Shown here piece by piece: positions 1 to 6,183 of a DNA stretch of 6,704 nt. The position numbers were made by a program, and so were the translations under genes. The notes under the pieces were generated by a model. The model saw nothing but the letters and a program-made list of their open reading frames with translations. It had not been told where the DNA came from and searched no databases. This DNA comes from Actinomycetota bacterium (lineage in GTDB: Bacteria; Actinomycetota; Actinomycetes; Actinomycetales; Microbacteriaceae), in NCBI GenBank assembly GCA_009703445.1, contig WLGA01000061.1, positions 1 to 6,704 of the forward strand, given 5' to 3'. Position 1 is the first letter of the stretch, and each line of letters starts with the position of its first letter.

Positions 1-684
1 ATGGATTACCTCGTGCAGGCGAACCGTGCAGTAGCCGGGGAAACTGTCGAAAACCAGATCATTGCAGATGGCAAGAACGTAATCATCCTTGGTGGCGGTG
101 ACACCGGTGCCGACTGCCTCGGAACCGCAACTCGCCAAGGTGCTATCTCGGTGACCACGCTTGCGATTGGCACTCAGCCTCCGACCGAGCGCACTGAAAA
201 CCAGCCTTGGCCGACCTACCCGACTCTTTTTGAAGTGGCTTCGGCACACGAAGAGTTTGGTGAGCGCAAGTACCTTCACTCAACCGTTGAGTTCGTGGGG
301 GAGAACGGCAAGCTGACCGGCGTGAAGGTGGCTGACACCGAATTCGTCGATGGCAAGCGCCTTCCGAAGGCCGGCACCGAGCGCATCATCCCTGCGGATC
401 TAGTCTTCTTGGCACTTGGTTTCACCGGTGTCGAAGGCGACCTGATTGCCGAACAGTCGAGCACTGAGCTTGACTCGCGCGGCAACCTAGCTCGCAATAA
501 CAAGTGGTCAACCAATGCCGATGGCGTTTTCGTCGCCGGTGACGCTGGTCGCGGTCAGAGCCTGATTGTCTGGGCGATCGCTGAAGGTCGTGCGGCGGCA
601 GCTGCGGTTGACGAGTACCTGGAGGGTATGACTGAGCTTCCTGCTCCAGTCAAGCCAACCGACAAGGCATTTTCAGTTAGATAA
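1..684 (+). CDS. gltD: Glutamate synthase (NADPH) small subunit GltD, C-terminal part
   Basis: GltD is the FAD and NADPH-binding beta subunit of glutamate synthase. It passes electrons from NADPH to the large subunit GltB, which makes glutamate from glutamine and 2-oxoglutarate in the cytoplasm. The visible 227 residues hold the NADPH-binding glycine motif GGGDTGADCLG (residues 31-41), the family segment WPTYPTLFEV (70-79), and the C-terminal FAD-binding block GDAGRGQSLIVWAIAEGR (180-197), where Asp181 is the usual flavin contact. The family is about 480 residues long, so roughly the first 250, with the N-terminal Fe-S and first FAD motifs, lie left of the window. The ATG at position 1 is probably an internal methionine (compare the AMEYLP-like segment in relatives), not the real start. 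The gene ends at TAA and pyk follows 56 bp later on the same strand. gltB is expected upstream (inference). Confidence 0.93.
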   Translation: MDYLVQANRAVAGETVENQIIADGKNVIILGGGDTGADCLGTATRQGAISVTTLAIGTQPPTERTENQPWPTYPTLFEVASAHEEFGERKYLHSTVEFVGENGKLTGVKVADTEFVDGKRLPKAGTERIIPADLVFLALGFTGVEGDLIAEQSSTELDSRGNLARNNKWSTNADGVFVAGDAGRGQSLIVWAIAEGRAAAAAVDEYLEGMTELPAPVKPTDKAFSVR

Positions 685-698
685 AGAGTTACCAAACC

Positions 699-720
699 TT
701 CTCGAAGCAAGTTTCGGGAA
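699..720 (+). other. Small hairpin in the gltD-pyk spacer
   Basis: TTCTCGAA (699-706) pairs with TTCGGGAA (713-720) around the six-base loop GCAAGT, giving an 8-bp stem with one G-U pair. No T-run follows, so it is not a convincing intrinsic terminator. It ends 10 bases before the pyk ribosome binding site. It could be an mRNA processing or stabilising element in a gltD-pyk transcript, or simply chance. Confidence 0.35.
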
Positions 721-740
721 CTAAACCAACAAAGGAACAA

Positions 741-2183
741 ATGAGACGCGCAAAGATTGTTGCCACACTAGGTCCGGCAACTTCAACCTATGAAAGCATT
801 CGTGCAATCATCGAGGCCGGTGTTGACGTTGCTCGCATGAACCTTAGCCACGGCAGCTATGACGTTCACGAAGAGATTTACCGCACCGTTCGCAAGGCTG
901 CTGCCGACGTCAACAAGCCAGTCGGTATCTTCGTAGACCTCCAGGGTCCAAAGATCCGCCTAGCGAAGTTTGCCAACGGCCCTCACATGCTTGAGAAGGG
1001 TGACATCTTCAAGATCACCATCAACGAGGTCGAAGGCACCAAGGACATTTGTGGAACCACCTTCAAGGGCCTTTGTGGCGACGTGAAGGCTGGCGACCTA
1101 CTGCTTATCGACGACGGTAAGGTCACCTTGAAGGCGACTGAAGTTACTGCAGACACCGTAACCACCGTTGTTGAGATCCCTGGATTTGTTTCAAACAACA
1201 AGGGCATCAACCTTCCTGGTGTGGCAGTGAACGTACCTGCTCTTTCTGAGAAGGATGAAGACGACCTACGCTGGGGTATTCGCCTAGGTGTAGACATGAT
1301 CGCTCTATCATTCGTGCGCAACGCGAGCGACATCGTTCGCGTACACGAAATCATGACCGAAGAGGGCAAGTTCCTTCCGGTTATCGCAAAGATCGAAAAG
1401 CCACAGGCTGTTGAAGCTCTTGAAGAGATCATCGACGCATTCGATGGCATCATGGTTGCCCGCGGCGACCTCGGTGTTGAGCTTCCTTTCGAAGACGTGC
1501 CTCTAGTTCAGAAGCGCGCTGTTGAGCTTGCTCGTCGCTGGGCAAAGCCGGTAATCGTAGCGACTCAGATGCTTGAGACCATGATCGAGAACTCGCGCCC
1601 AACCCGCGCAGAGGCTTCAGACGTTGCAAACGCCATCCTGGATGGTGCCGACGCCGTAATGCTTTCTGGTGAGACTTCAGTTGGTAAGTGGCCAGTCGAG
1701 ACCGTTGAGGCGATGGCTCGCATCATCGAATCAACCGAGGAGAACGGCCTAGACCGCATCCCGGCTCTTGGTACTCGCCCTCACACTCACTCGGGTGCCG
1801 TTTCACTTGCAGCTGTTGAGATTGCAGAACTTCTAGGCTCACGTTACGTTGCAGTGTTCACCGAATCTGGTGACTCGCTACGTCGCGTATCACGCCTTCG
1901 TTCATCGGTGCCAACCCTTGCATTCACTCCGAGCGAGACCGTTCGCAACCGCCTGTCACTGGTCTGGGGTGCTCACACCTTCCTAGTGGCTCCGGTCAAG
2001 CACACCGACGAAATGATGCACCAGGTAGACGAGATCGTTCTTGCTGAAGGCCTAGCCAAGCAGGGCGAAGAAGTTGTCGTGGTTGCAGGAACCCCTCCTG
2101 GCATCCCAGGTTCAACCAACAGCCTTCGCGTTCACCGCGTTGGCGACGCCGTAAATGGCGCAGCTCCTGGTTACAAGAGCTAA
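741..2183 (+). CDS. pyk: Pyruvate kinase (K+-independent type by signature)
   Basis: Pyruvate kinase converts phosphoenolpyruvate and ADP to pyruvate and ATP, the last step of glycolysis, in the cytoplasm as a homotetramer. The 480 residues are full length for a bacterial enzyme. The N-terminal barrel starts with KIVATLGPA and has R32, N34, S36 and H37 for ATP and metal binding. The B domain spans about residues 75-170. The active-site signature includes K217 (catalytic lysine), E219 and D243 (metal ligands), and T275 in ATQM. The C-terminal allosteric-type domain runs from about 350. At the monovalent cation site the segment LQGPKIRL (67-74) carries Lys71 where K+-dependent enzymes have Glu (rabbit Glu117). 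The ATG has AAAGGA at 731-736, four bases upstream, which is close but usable. pyk follows gltD by 56 bp with no clear terminator between them, so cotranscription is possible. A strong terminator follows it. Confidence 0.97.
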   Translation: MRRAKIVATLGPATSTYESIRAIIEAGVDVARMNLSHGSYDVHEEIYRTVRKAAADVNKPVGIFVDLQGPKIRLAKFANGPHMLEKGDIFKITINEVEGTKDICGTTFKGLCGDVKAGDLLLIDDGKVTLKATEVTADTVTTVVEIPGFVSNNKGINLPGVAVNVPALSEKDEDDLRWGIRLGVDMIALSFVRNASDIVRVHEIMTEEGKFLPVIAKIEKPQAVEALEEIIDAFDGIMVARGDLGVELPFEDVPLVQKRAVELARRWAKPVIVATQMLETMIENSRPTRAEASDVANAILDGADAVMLSGETSVGKWPVETVEAMARIIESTEENGLDRIPALGTRPHTHSGAVSLAAVEIAELLGSRYVAVFTESGDSLRRVSRLRSSVPTLAFTPSETVRNRLSLVWGAHTFLVAPVKHTDEMMHQVDEIVLAEGLAKQGEEVVVVAGTPPGIPGSTNSLRVHRVGDAVNGAAPGYKS

Positions 2184-2195
2184 CAAGATCAAAAG

Positions 2196-2227
2196 AAAAG
2201 ACCCCGGGAGAAATCCTGGGGTCTTTT
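2196..2227 (+). terminator. Bidirectional intrinsic terminator between pyk and tRNA-Leu
   Basis: AAAAGACCCC (2196-2205) pairs perfectly with GGGGTCTTTT (2218-2227). The stem extends inward by GGG (2206-2208) with CCT (2215-2217, one G-U pair) to a six-base loop AGAAAT. The 3' T-rich arm ends pyk transcripts. The A-rich left flank (2191-2200) becomes a T-run on the other strand, so the same hairpin should end the tRNA-Leu transcript arriving from the right. It starts 13 bases after the pyk stop codon and lies 10 bases from the tRNA 3' end. Confidence 0.9.
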
Positions 2228-2236
2228 ACTTATTTG

Positions 2237-2317
2237 TGCCGAAGGCGGGACTTGAACCCGCACTCCTTTCGGAAAAGCATTTTGAGTGCTCCGCGTCTGC
2301 CATTTCGCCACTTCGGC
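2237..2317 (-). tRNA. tRNA-Leu, anticodon CAA
   Basis: Read on the minus strand, this is an 81-nt class II tRNA. The acceptor arms are GCCGAAG (5' end, 2311-2317) and CTTCGGC (2238-2244), with discriminator A at 2237. The D arm has GCG/CGC with the loop AAATGGCAGA. The anticodon stem GAGCA/TGCTT (one G-U pair) holds the loop CTCAAAA with anticodon CAA at plus positions 2282-2284. The long variable arm TCC-GAAA-GGA is typical of leucine, serine and tyrosine tRNAs. The T arm is GCGGG-TTCAAGT-CCCGC. It reads UUG codons. The 3' CCA is not encoded (the next bases are CAA), so it must be added by the CCA-adding enzyme. It is transcribed opposite to both neighbours and shares the pyk terminator. Confidence 0.97.
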
Positions 2318-2324
2318 TTGTTGT

Positions 2325-2342
2325 AACTAGAAGATTCTAGTT
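2325..2342. repeat. Perfect 8-bp inverted repeat in the tRNA-Leu/pdtaR spacer
   Basis: AACTAGAA (2325-2332) and TTCTAGTT (2335-2342) are perfect inverted copies separated by GA. The repeat starts 7 bases from the tRNA 5' end and lies 50 bases upstream of the pdtaR start codon. On the minus strand its right arm contains TAGAAT, a good -10 hexamer for the tRNA. It could be an operator for a dimeric protein, a feature of a promoter pair, or coincidence. No T-run supports a terminator in either direction. Confidence 0.7.
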
Positions 2343-2362
2343 GATTCGCGCGCGTTAGATAA
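2334..2362 (-). promoter_or_regulatory. Candidate promoter for tRNA-Leu
   Basis: On the minus strand the -10 hexamer TAGAAT lies at plus positions 2334-2339, with a weak -35 TTATCT (2357-2362) at 17-bp spacing. Transcription would begin around 2327, leaving a 5' leader of about ten bases for RNase P to remove, a normal arrangement for tRNA genes. The -10 is strong, the -35 poor. It sits inside the inverted repeat at 2325-2342. Confidence 0.45.
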
Positions 2363-2392
2363 ATCGAACCGATATCGAATAAGGTTGTCGCC

Positions 2393-2986
2393 ATGGCAGA
2401 TGTAGTAGCAAAGCGCAGAGTAGTCGTCGCTGAAGACGAGTCGTTGATTCGCATGGACATCGTTGAGACGCTCCGTGAACACGGTTTCGATGTTGTAGCC
2501 GAAGTAGGCGACGGAGCACTAGCTCTCGCTGCGGTTATCGAGCACAAGCCTGACCTAGTGGTCATGGACATCAAAATGCCGAACATGGATGGCCTAACCG
2601 CTGCCGAACAGATGGCCGACCAAAAAGTTGCGATCGTTCTGCTTACCGCCTTCAGCCAGAAGGAACTTGTCGACCGAGCCAACCAGGCCGGCGCGATGGC
2701 ATACGTCGTTAAGCCGTTCACTCCGAACGACCTAATGCCTGCCGTTGAAATCGCGCTAAGCCGCCACTCGCAGTTGATTGCCCTCGAGCACGAGATCTCT
2801 GATCTCAACGAGCGATTTGAAACTCGCAAGCTGGTTGACCGCGCTAAGGGCCTGTTGAACGAAAAGATGAACCTCAGCGAACCTGAGGCTTTCCGTTGGA
2901 TTCAGAAGGCCTCTATGGACCGTCGTTTGACCATGCAAGAGGTCGCACAGACCGTCATTGAGCAGCTGGGCGCACCAAAGGCCTAG
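2393..2986 (+). CDS. pdtaR: ANTAR-domain response regulator, PdtaR (Rv1626) family
   Basis: This is a two-component response regulator of 197 residues, close to the 205 of M. tuberculosis PdtaR. In that family a histidine kinase (PdtaS, usually encoded elsewhere) phosphorylates the receiver, and the C-terminal ANTAR domain then binds paired RNA hairpins to prevent termination. The receiver domain (about 8-125) has the acidic pair E14-D15, phosphoacceptor D59 in VVMDI, T85 in LLTAF and K107 in VVKPF, all the expected catalytic and switch residues. A helical linker (about 126-140) leads to the ANTAR domain (about 138-192), recognisable from RKLVDRAKGLLNEKM and the following three-helix pattern. 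The ATG has AAGG at 2381-2384, eight bases upstream. No kinase gene lies nearby in the window. Position between pyk and polA matches the wider actinobacterial order. The symbol is assigned by domain architecture and synteny. Confidence 0.92.
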   Translation: MADVVAKRRVVVAEDESLIRMDIVETLREHGFDVVAEVGDGALALAAVIEHKPDLVVMDIKMPNMDGLTAAEQMADQKVAIVLLTAFSQKELVDRANQAGAMAYVVKPFTPNDLMPAVEIALSRHSQLIALEHEISDLNERFETRKLVDRAKGLLNEKMNLSEPEAFRWIQKASMDRRLTMQEVAQTVIEQLGAPKA

Positions 2987-2990
2987 GTTC

Positions 2991-3009
2991 AAGAGCTTTG
3001 TTAGCTCTT
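2991..3009. terminator. Hairpin at the pdtaR/thioesterase convergent junction
   Basis: AAGAGCT (2991-2997) and AGCTCTT (3003-3009) form a perfect 7-bp stem with the loop TTGTT. It lies in the 14-bp gap between two convergent genes, with its right arm inside the end of the thioesterase gene. No long T-run follows on either strand, so termination would be modest. The position suits a shared bidirectional terminator. Confidence 0.5.
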
Positions 3010-3447
3010 ATCCTTCAAGAAATTCGTGATGCGAATCGTCGACAAACGACGTTCTTGATCGTCTACACAGACGATTTCGTGAATAGTTAGCGAGCGACCC
3101 AGTTGAACGGCCTTGCAGGTGGCCGTAACTGTTCCCTCGGTGGCTGACCTCGAGTGAGAAGCGTTTACCTCGATGCCCACGGCAACCTTGCCAAGTGTGT
3201 GGGCCCAAACGTTAGCAGAAAAACTTCCGAGGCTCTCGGCCAAGACCACGTAGGCACCGCCGTGAACGTAACCGAGCGGCTGGGTGTTTCCGAGCACCGG
3301 CATGGTTGCCACTGAGCGTTCGGCACTGAGTTCTAGCAGCTCAAAGCCCATCTTGTCGGCCAGCGCGCCCATTCCGCGAAGCTCGAGAAGTGCTGCCGCC
3401 TCTGGGCTTAGTTTCGGTGATGACTCAGTCAAGTGCTGCTCCTGCAT
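3001..3447 (-). CDS. Hotdog-fold thioesterase, PaaI/EntH (YbdB)-like
   Basis: This is a cytoplasmic acyl-CoA or aryl-CoA thioesterase of 148 residues, the usual length for the family. The active-site pattern matches the 4-hydroxybenzoyl-CoA/EntH type: Q56, then H62-G63-G64 (VHGG), E71 as the likely general base or nucleophile, and S75. The spacings Q-6-H-9-E-4-S are the same as Q48, H54, E63 and S67 in E. coli EntH. The substrate cannot be told from sequence. Relatives include MenI/YdiI (menaquinone synthesis) and PaaI (phenylacetate). The frame is open back to 3654, but the longer version would overlap the polA start by 177 bp. The ATG at 3447 places the HGG motif at the normal distance from the N-terminus, so I prefer it. 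No clear Shine-Dalgarno precedes it. It is convergent with pdtaR (14 bp) and divergent from polA (30 bp). Confidence 0.88.
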   Translation of the reverse strand: MQEQHLTESSPKLSPEAAALLELRGMGALADKMGFELLELSAERSVATMPVLGNTQPLGYVHGGAYVVLAESLGSFSANVWAHTLGKVAVGIEVNASHSRSATEGTVTATCKAVQLGRSLTIHEIVCVDDQERRLSTIRITNFLKDKS

Positions 3448-3461
3448 TAGGTCGGTTGGGC

Positions 3462-3467
3462 AAAGTA
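3462..3467 (-). promoter_or_regulatory. Candidate -10 of the thioesterase gene
   Basis: On the minus strand TACTTT (TANNNT type) lies 14 bases before the ATG at 3447. Transcription would start about seven bases before the start codon, nearly leaderless, consistent with the missing Shine-Dalgarno. It overlaps the polA -10 candidate by two bases. No good -35 is seen, and it would have to lie inside polA codons. Confidence 0.3.
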
Positions 3468-3471
3468 GGCT
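3466..3471 (+). promoter_or_regulatory. Candidate -10 for a leaderless polA transcript
   Basis: TAGGCT fits TANNNT and ends six bases before the polA ATG, so transcription would begin at or next to the A of the start codon. There is no Shine-Dalgarno before the ATG, as expected for leaderless mRNAs, which are common in actinobacteria. The TAG of this hexamer is also the in-frame stop that fixes ATG 3478 as the first available start. The -35 region (TGCATT, 3443-3448) is poor. The same hexamer recurs in the candidate rpsA promoter. Confidence 0.42.
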
Positions 3472-3477
3472 TGCCTC

Positions 3478-6183
3478 ATGAACGCTAACCAAAAGCCTAC
3501 TCTGCTGCTCATCGACGGGCACTCGCTTGCCTTCAGAGCGTTCTATGCACTCAGCCCAGACAGCTTCAAGACTCCGGATGGTCAACACACCAACGCCGTG
3601 CACGGTTTCATCTCGATGCTGTTGAACATCCTTGGCGCTGAGAAGCCGACCCACCTAGCTGTCGCATTTGACCTTTCACGCAGTTCATTCCGCACCGAGG
3701 AATACCCGGAATACAAGGGCACCCGCGGTGAAACCCCGCCGGAGTTCAATGGCCAAACTGAACTTTTGCGCGAAGCGCTAACCGCGATGAACATCAAGAC
3801 CATCACGCGCGAAAACTACGAGGCAGACGACATCCTGGCCAGTTTGGCCGATCAGAGCGGCGCGAAAGGTTTCAACGTATTCGTGGTCTCTGGAGACCGC
3901 GACACATTCCAGTTGATTAGCGAATCAACAACGATTCTTTACCCGGTGAAGGGTGTGCTGAACCTCGCGCGCATGGATGATGCCGCCGTGCTTGAGAAGT
4001 ACGGAATTCACGCAAAGCAGTATCCAGATTTGGCCGCTTTGGTTGGCGAAACCTCAGACAACCTCCCTGGAATCCCTGGTGTTGGCCCGAAGACCGCTGC
4101 GAAGTGGCTGCAGGCGCACGGCGACCTTGCCGGAGTCCTGGCAGCCGCTGATGAAATCACGGGAAAGGTTGGCGAGAGCCTGCGCGAACATCGTGAGCTG
4201 GCTGTCCGAAACCGTCGCCTGAACCACCTGGTTCGCGACCTCGACTTCGATTTCACCCAGGAAGACCTGCTGCTCGGTGGAGTTGATGAGACTCAGGTTC
4301 GTGAAGTCTTTGCAAAGTTGCATTTCAAGTCATTGACCGAGCGCGTGCTTCGCGCCAGGGGAGTCACGCCGGGTTCAGGTTCGGCAGCAGACACCAAGAA
4401 AGCATTTGCGGACGCATTTGAAGACGAAATCGAAGCCCAGTCTGAAAAGACCTATGCGCCGATCGAGCTGCCAGACAGCGAATCGGTATCGCTCGCCGAA
4501 GCCAAGAAGTGGTTGCTGGAGCAAGTTGGCACCATCGGTGTCAGTTTCGAACTGACCACCGGGGGAGTCACCTCAATCGGTTTTGCTACTGAGAATGTTC
4601 GGAAGTATGCGGCGGTGTCTTCGAACGAGGTCCTAAACGAAACTCTAGGTGCCTGGCTAACCGACGCGACCTGCCAAAAGGCGGTCTATGGTGCTAAGGA
4701 TGTCACCAAGACCCTGCTCGACTTCGGCGTGAAGATCGAGGGCGTGAACTACGACGCTCTGCTCCTCGCTTATCTACTCAACCCAATCCGTCGCGGATAC
4801 GAAATCGATGACGTGGCCTTGGAATACCTGGGTCTTTCGGTTACGCGATCAGACCCGAACCATTTGGTTGCCGAAGAAACAACGGACGCGAGCCTGAATG
4901 CATGGTTGGGCCTGGTTATTGCCGAGCGCCTATATCCTCAGGTTGAAGACGAAGAGCAACTTCGCGTTTACGGTGAGGTCGAACTCCCAACGAACGCGGC
5001 GCTCGCTCGAATGGAGCACCTTGGTGTCGCAGTAGATGTGCCAAAACTCGAAGCTCTGTTTGAGCGTCTTTCTACCGAGGTGGCTGAGGTAGCGCAAAAG
5101 GCCTACGCAATCATCGGCCGCGAGATCAACCTTGCCTCACCAAAACAGCTGCAAACCGTGCTATTTGACGAGCTTGGCATGACCGGCACTAAACAGGTGA
5201 AAACCGGATTCTCGACCAATGCAGCCGCATTGAACGAACTCTTCGAACAGACGCAGCATCCTTTCCTCGAGCGTCTCCTCGAGCACCGCGAAGCAACCAA
5301 AATTCGTCAGATTGTTGAGACGATGCTCAAGTCGGTCGGCACGGATGGGCGAATCCACACGAACTATGTTCAAACCGGCACCTCGACCGGTCGACTTTCA
5401 TCCGAGAGCCCGAACCTGCAGAACATTCCGATCAAGAGTGAACGCGGTCGCGAAATCCGTGACGCATTCATCGTTGGCGAAGGCTTCGAGACTTTGCTGA
5501 CCGCTGACTACTCACAGATCGAAATGCGCATCATGGCTCATCTTTCCGAGGATGAGGGCATCATCGAGGCTTTCAAGACCGGCGAAGACCTCCACCGTTT
5601 CGTTGGAGCGCGCATCTTTGGAGTCACCCCGGATGAGGTCACCAGCGCAATGCGTTCCAAGGTAAAGGCGATGAGCTACGGTCTTGTCTACGGTTTGAGT
5701 GAATACGGACTTGCCAAGCAACTGCGAATCCCGAACGCCGAGGCAAAACAGCTGATGGCCGACTATTTCGCTCGATTCGGCGGAGTGCGCCGTTATCTTG
5801 CCAGCGTGGTTGATGAAGCCAAAACTCTTGGATTCACCCGCACCGTTTACGGCCGACGCAGACCATTCGATGATTTGAACAGCAAGCTGTTCCAGGTTCG
5901 CGAGAACGCCCGACGCGCAGCGCTGAACGCGCCGATCCAGGGCACTGCTGCCGACATCATGAAGCTGGCGATGACTCGCATCGACCAAAAGATGATTGAG
6001 GCAAACCTCAAGAGCCGCATGCTGCTGCAGGTGCATGACGAATTGGTCTTCGAGGTCTCGAGTGGCGAACTTGAGGCGCTTCAGGCCATCGTGGTCAACG
6101 AAATGGAGCACGTGGTTGAGCTATCGGTGCCTCTTGACGTTCAGATCGGCATCGGTAGAAGCTGGGATGAGGCCGCTCACTAG
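3478..6183 (+). CDS. polA: DNA polymerase I
   Basis: Pol I removes RNA primers, fills Okazaki gaps and does repair synthesis. The 901 residues are full length. The 5'-3' nuclease domain (1 to about 295) has D13, D65, the E115/D117/D118 cluster, D140 and D142 in SGDRD, and D194 in the helix-hairpin-helix segment SDNLPGIPGVGPKTA. The 3'-5' exonuclease-like domain (about 325-490) looks inactive: the DxE motif reads SFE (356-358) and the Tyr-x3-Asp motif near 475 is missing, although D426 remains. The polymerase domain (about 495-901) has R639 in TGRLSS, motif A with D677 and E682, motif B with R726, K730, Y734 and Y738, and motif C with H853, D854 and E855. Position 734 is Tyr where E. coli has Phe762. 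The ATG at 3478 is the first start after an in-frame TAG at 3466. The stop overlaps the HPr start codon by one base. Confidence 0.98.
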   Translation: MNANQKPTLLLIDGHSLAFRAFYALSPDSFKTPDGQHTNAVHGFISMLLNILGAEKPTHLAVAFDLSRSSFRTEEYPEYKGTRGETPPEFNGQTELLREALTAMNIKTITRENYEADDILASLADQSGAKGFNVFVVSGDRDTFQLISESTTILYPVKGVLNLARMDDAAVLEKYGIHAKQYPDLAALVGETSDNLPGIPGVGPKTAAKWLQAHGDLAGVLAAADEITGKVGESLREHRELAVRNRRLNHLVRDLDFDFTQEDLLLGGVDETQVREVFAKLHFKSLTERVLRARGVTPGSGSAADTKKAFADAFEDEIEAQSEKTYAPIELPDSESVSLAEAKKWLLEQVGTIGVSFELTTGGVTSIGFATENVRKYAAVSSNEVLNETLGAWLTDATCQKAVYGAKDVTKTLLDFGVKIEGVNYDALLLAYLLNPIRRGYEIDDVALEYLGLSVTRSDPNHLVAEETTDASLNAWLGLVIAERLYPQVEDEEQLRVYGEVELPTNAALARMEHLGVAVDVPKLEALFERLSTEVAEVAQKAYAIIGREINLASPKQLQTVLFDELGMTGTKQVKTGFSTNAAALNELFEQTQHPFLERLLEHREATKIRQIVETMLKSVGTDGRIHTNYVQTGTSTGRLSSESPNLQNIPIKSERGREIRDAFIVGEGFETLLTADYSQIEMRIMAHLSEDEGIIEAFKTGEDLHRFVGARIFGVTPDEVTSAMRSKVKAMSYGLVYGLSEYGLAKQLRIPNAEAKQLMADYFARFGGVRRYLASVVDEAKTLGFTRTVYGRRRPFDDLNSKLFQVRENARRAALNAPIQGTAADIMKLAMTRIDQKMIEANLKSRMLLQVHDELVFEVSSGELEALQAIVVNEMEHVVELSVPLDVQIGIGRSWDEAAH
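6167..6172 (+). promoter_or_regulatory. Ribosome binding site of HPr inside polA
   Basis: ATGAGG lies within the last polA codons, ten bases before the GTG at 6183, and matches the Shine-Dalgarno consensus AGGAGG in five of six bases. It supports the GTG start and lets ribosomes finishing polA restart at once on the HPr frame. Confidence 0.5.

Noticed and set aside
1..3. ATG at position 1 as the true gltD start
   Set aside because: The 227-residue frame lacks the first half of a family of about 480 residues, so the methionine is internal and the gene is cut by the window edge.
983..1453. Minus-strand open frame of 156 codons inside pyk
   Set aside because: It is a shadow of the conserved pyk reading frame with low-complexity Ser/Thr/Arg content.
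2206..2217. Possible ANTAR target hairpins for PdtaR among the window's stem-loops
   Set aside because: Known targets are paired stems with six-base loops carrying A at position 1 and G at position 4. The six-base loops here (AGAAAT at 2209-2214, GCAAGT at 707-712, AAAATC at 6509-6514) do not fit, and none occurs as a tandem pair.
2230..2829. Minus-strand open frame of 199 codons across tRNA-Leu and pdtaR
   Set aside because: It is antisense to the well-supported pdtaR and runs through the tRNA. The composition is serine/arginine rich, as in frame shadows, and no domain is recognisable.
3448..3654. N-terminal extension of the thioesterase frame (69 more codons back to 3654)
   Set aside because: It would overlap the conserved 5' end of polA by 177 bp and adds residues with no hotdog similarity. 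The ATG at 3447 gives the normal family length.
5512..6111. Minus-strand open frame of 199 codons inside the polA polymerase domain
   Set aside because: It is antisense to the conserved motifs A, B and C of polA and shows no recognisable protein family.
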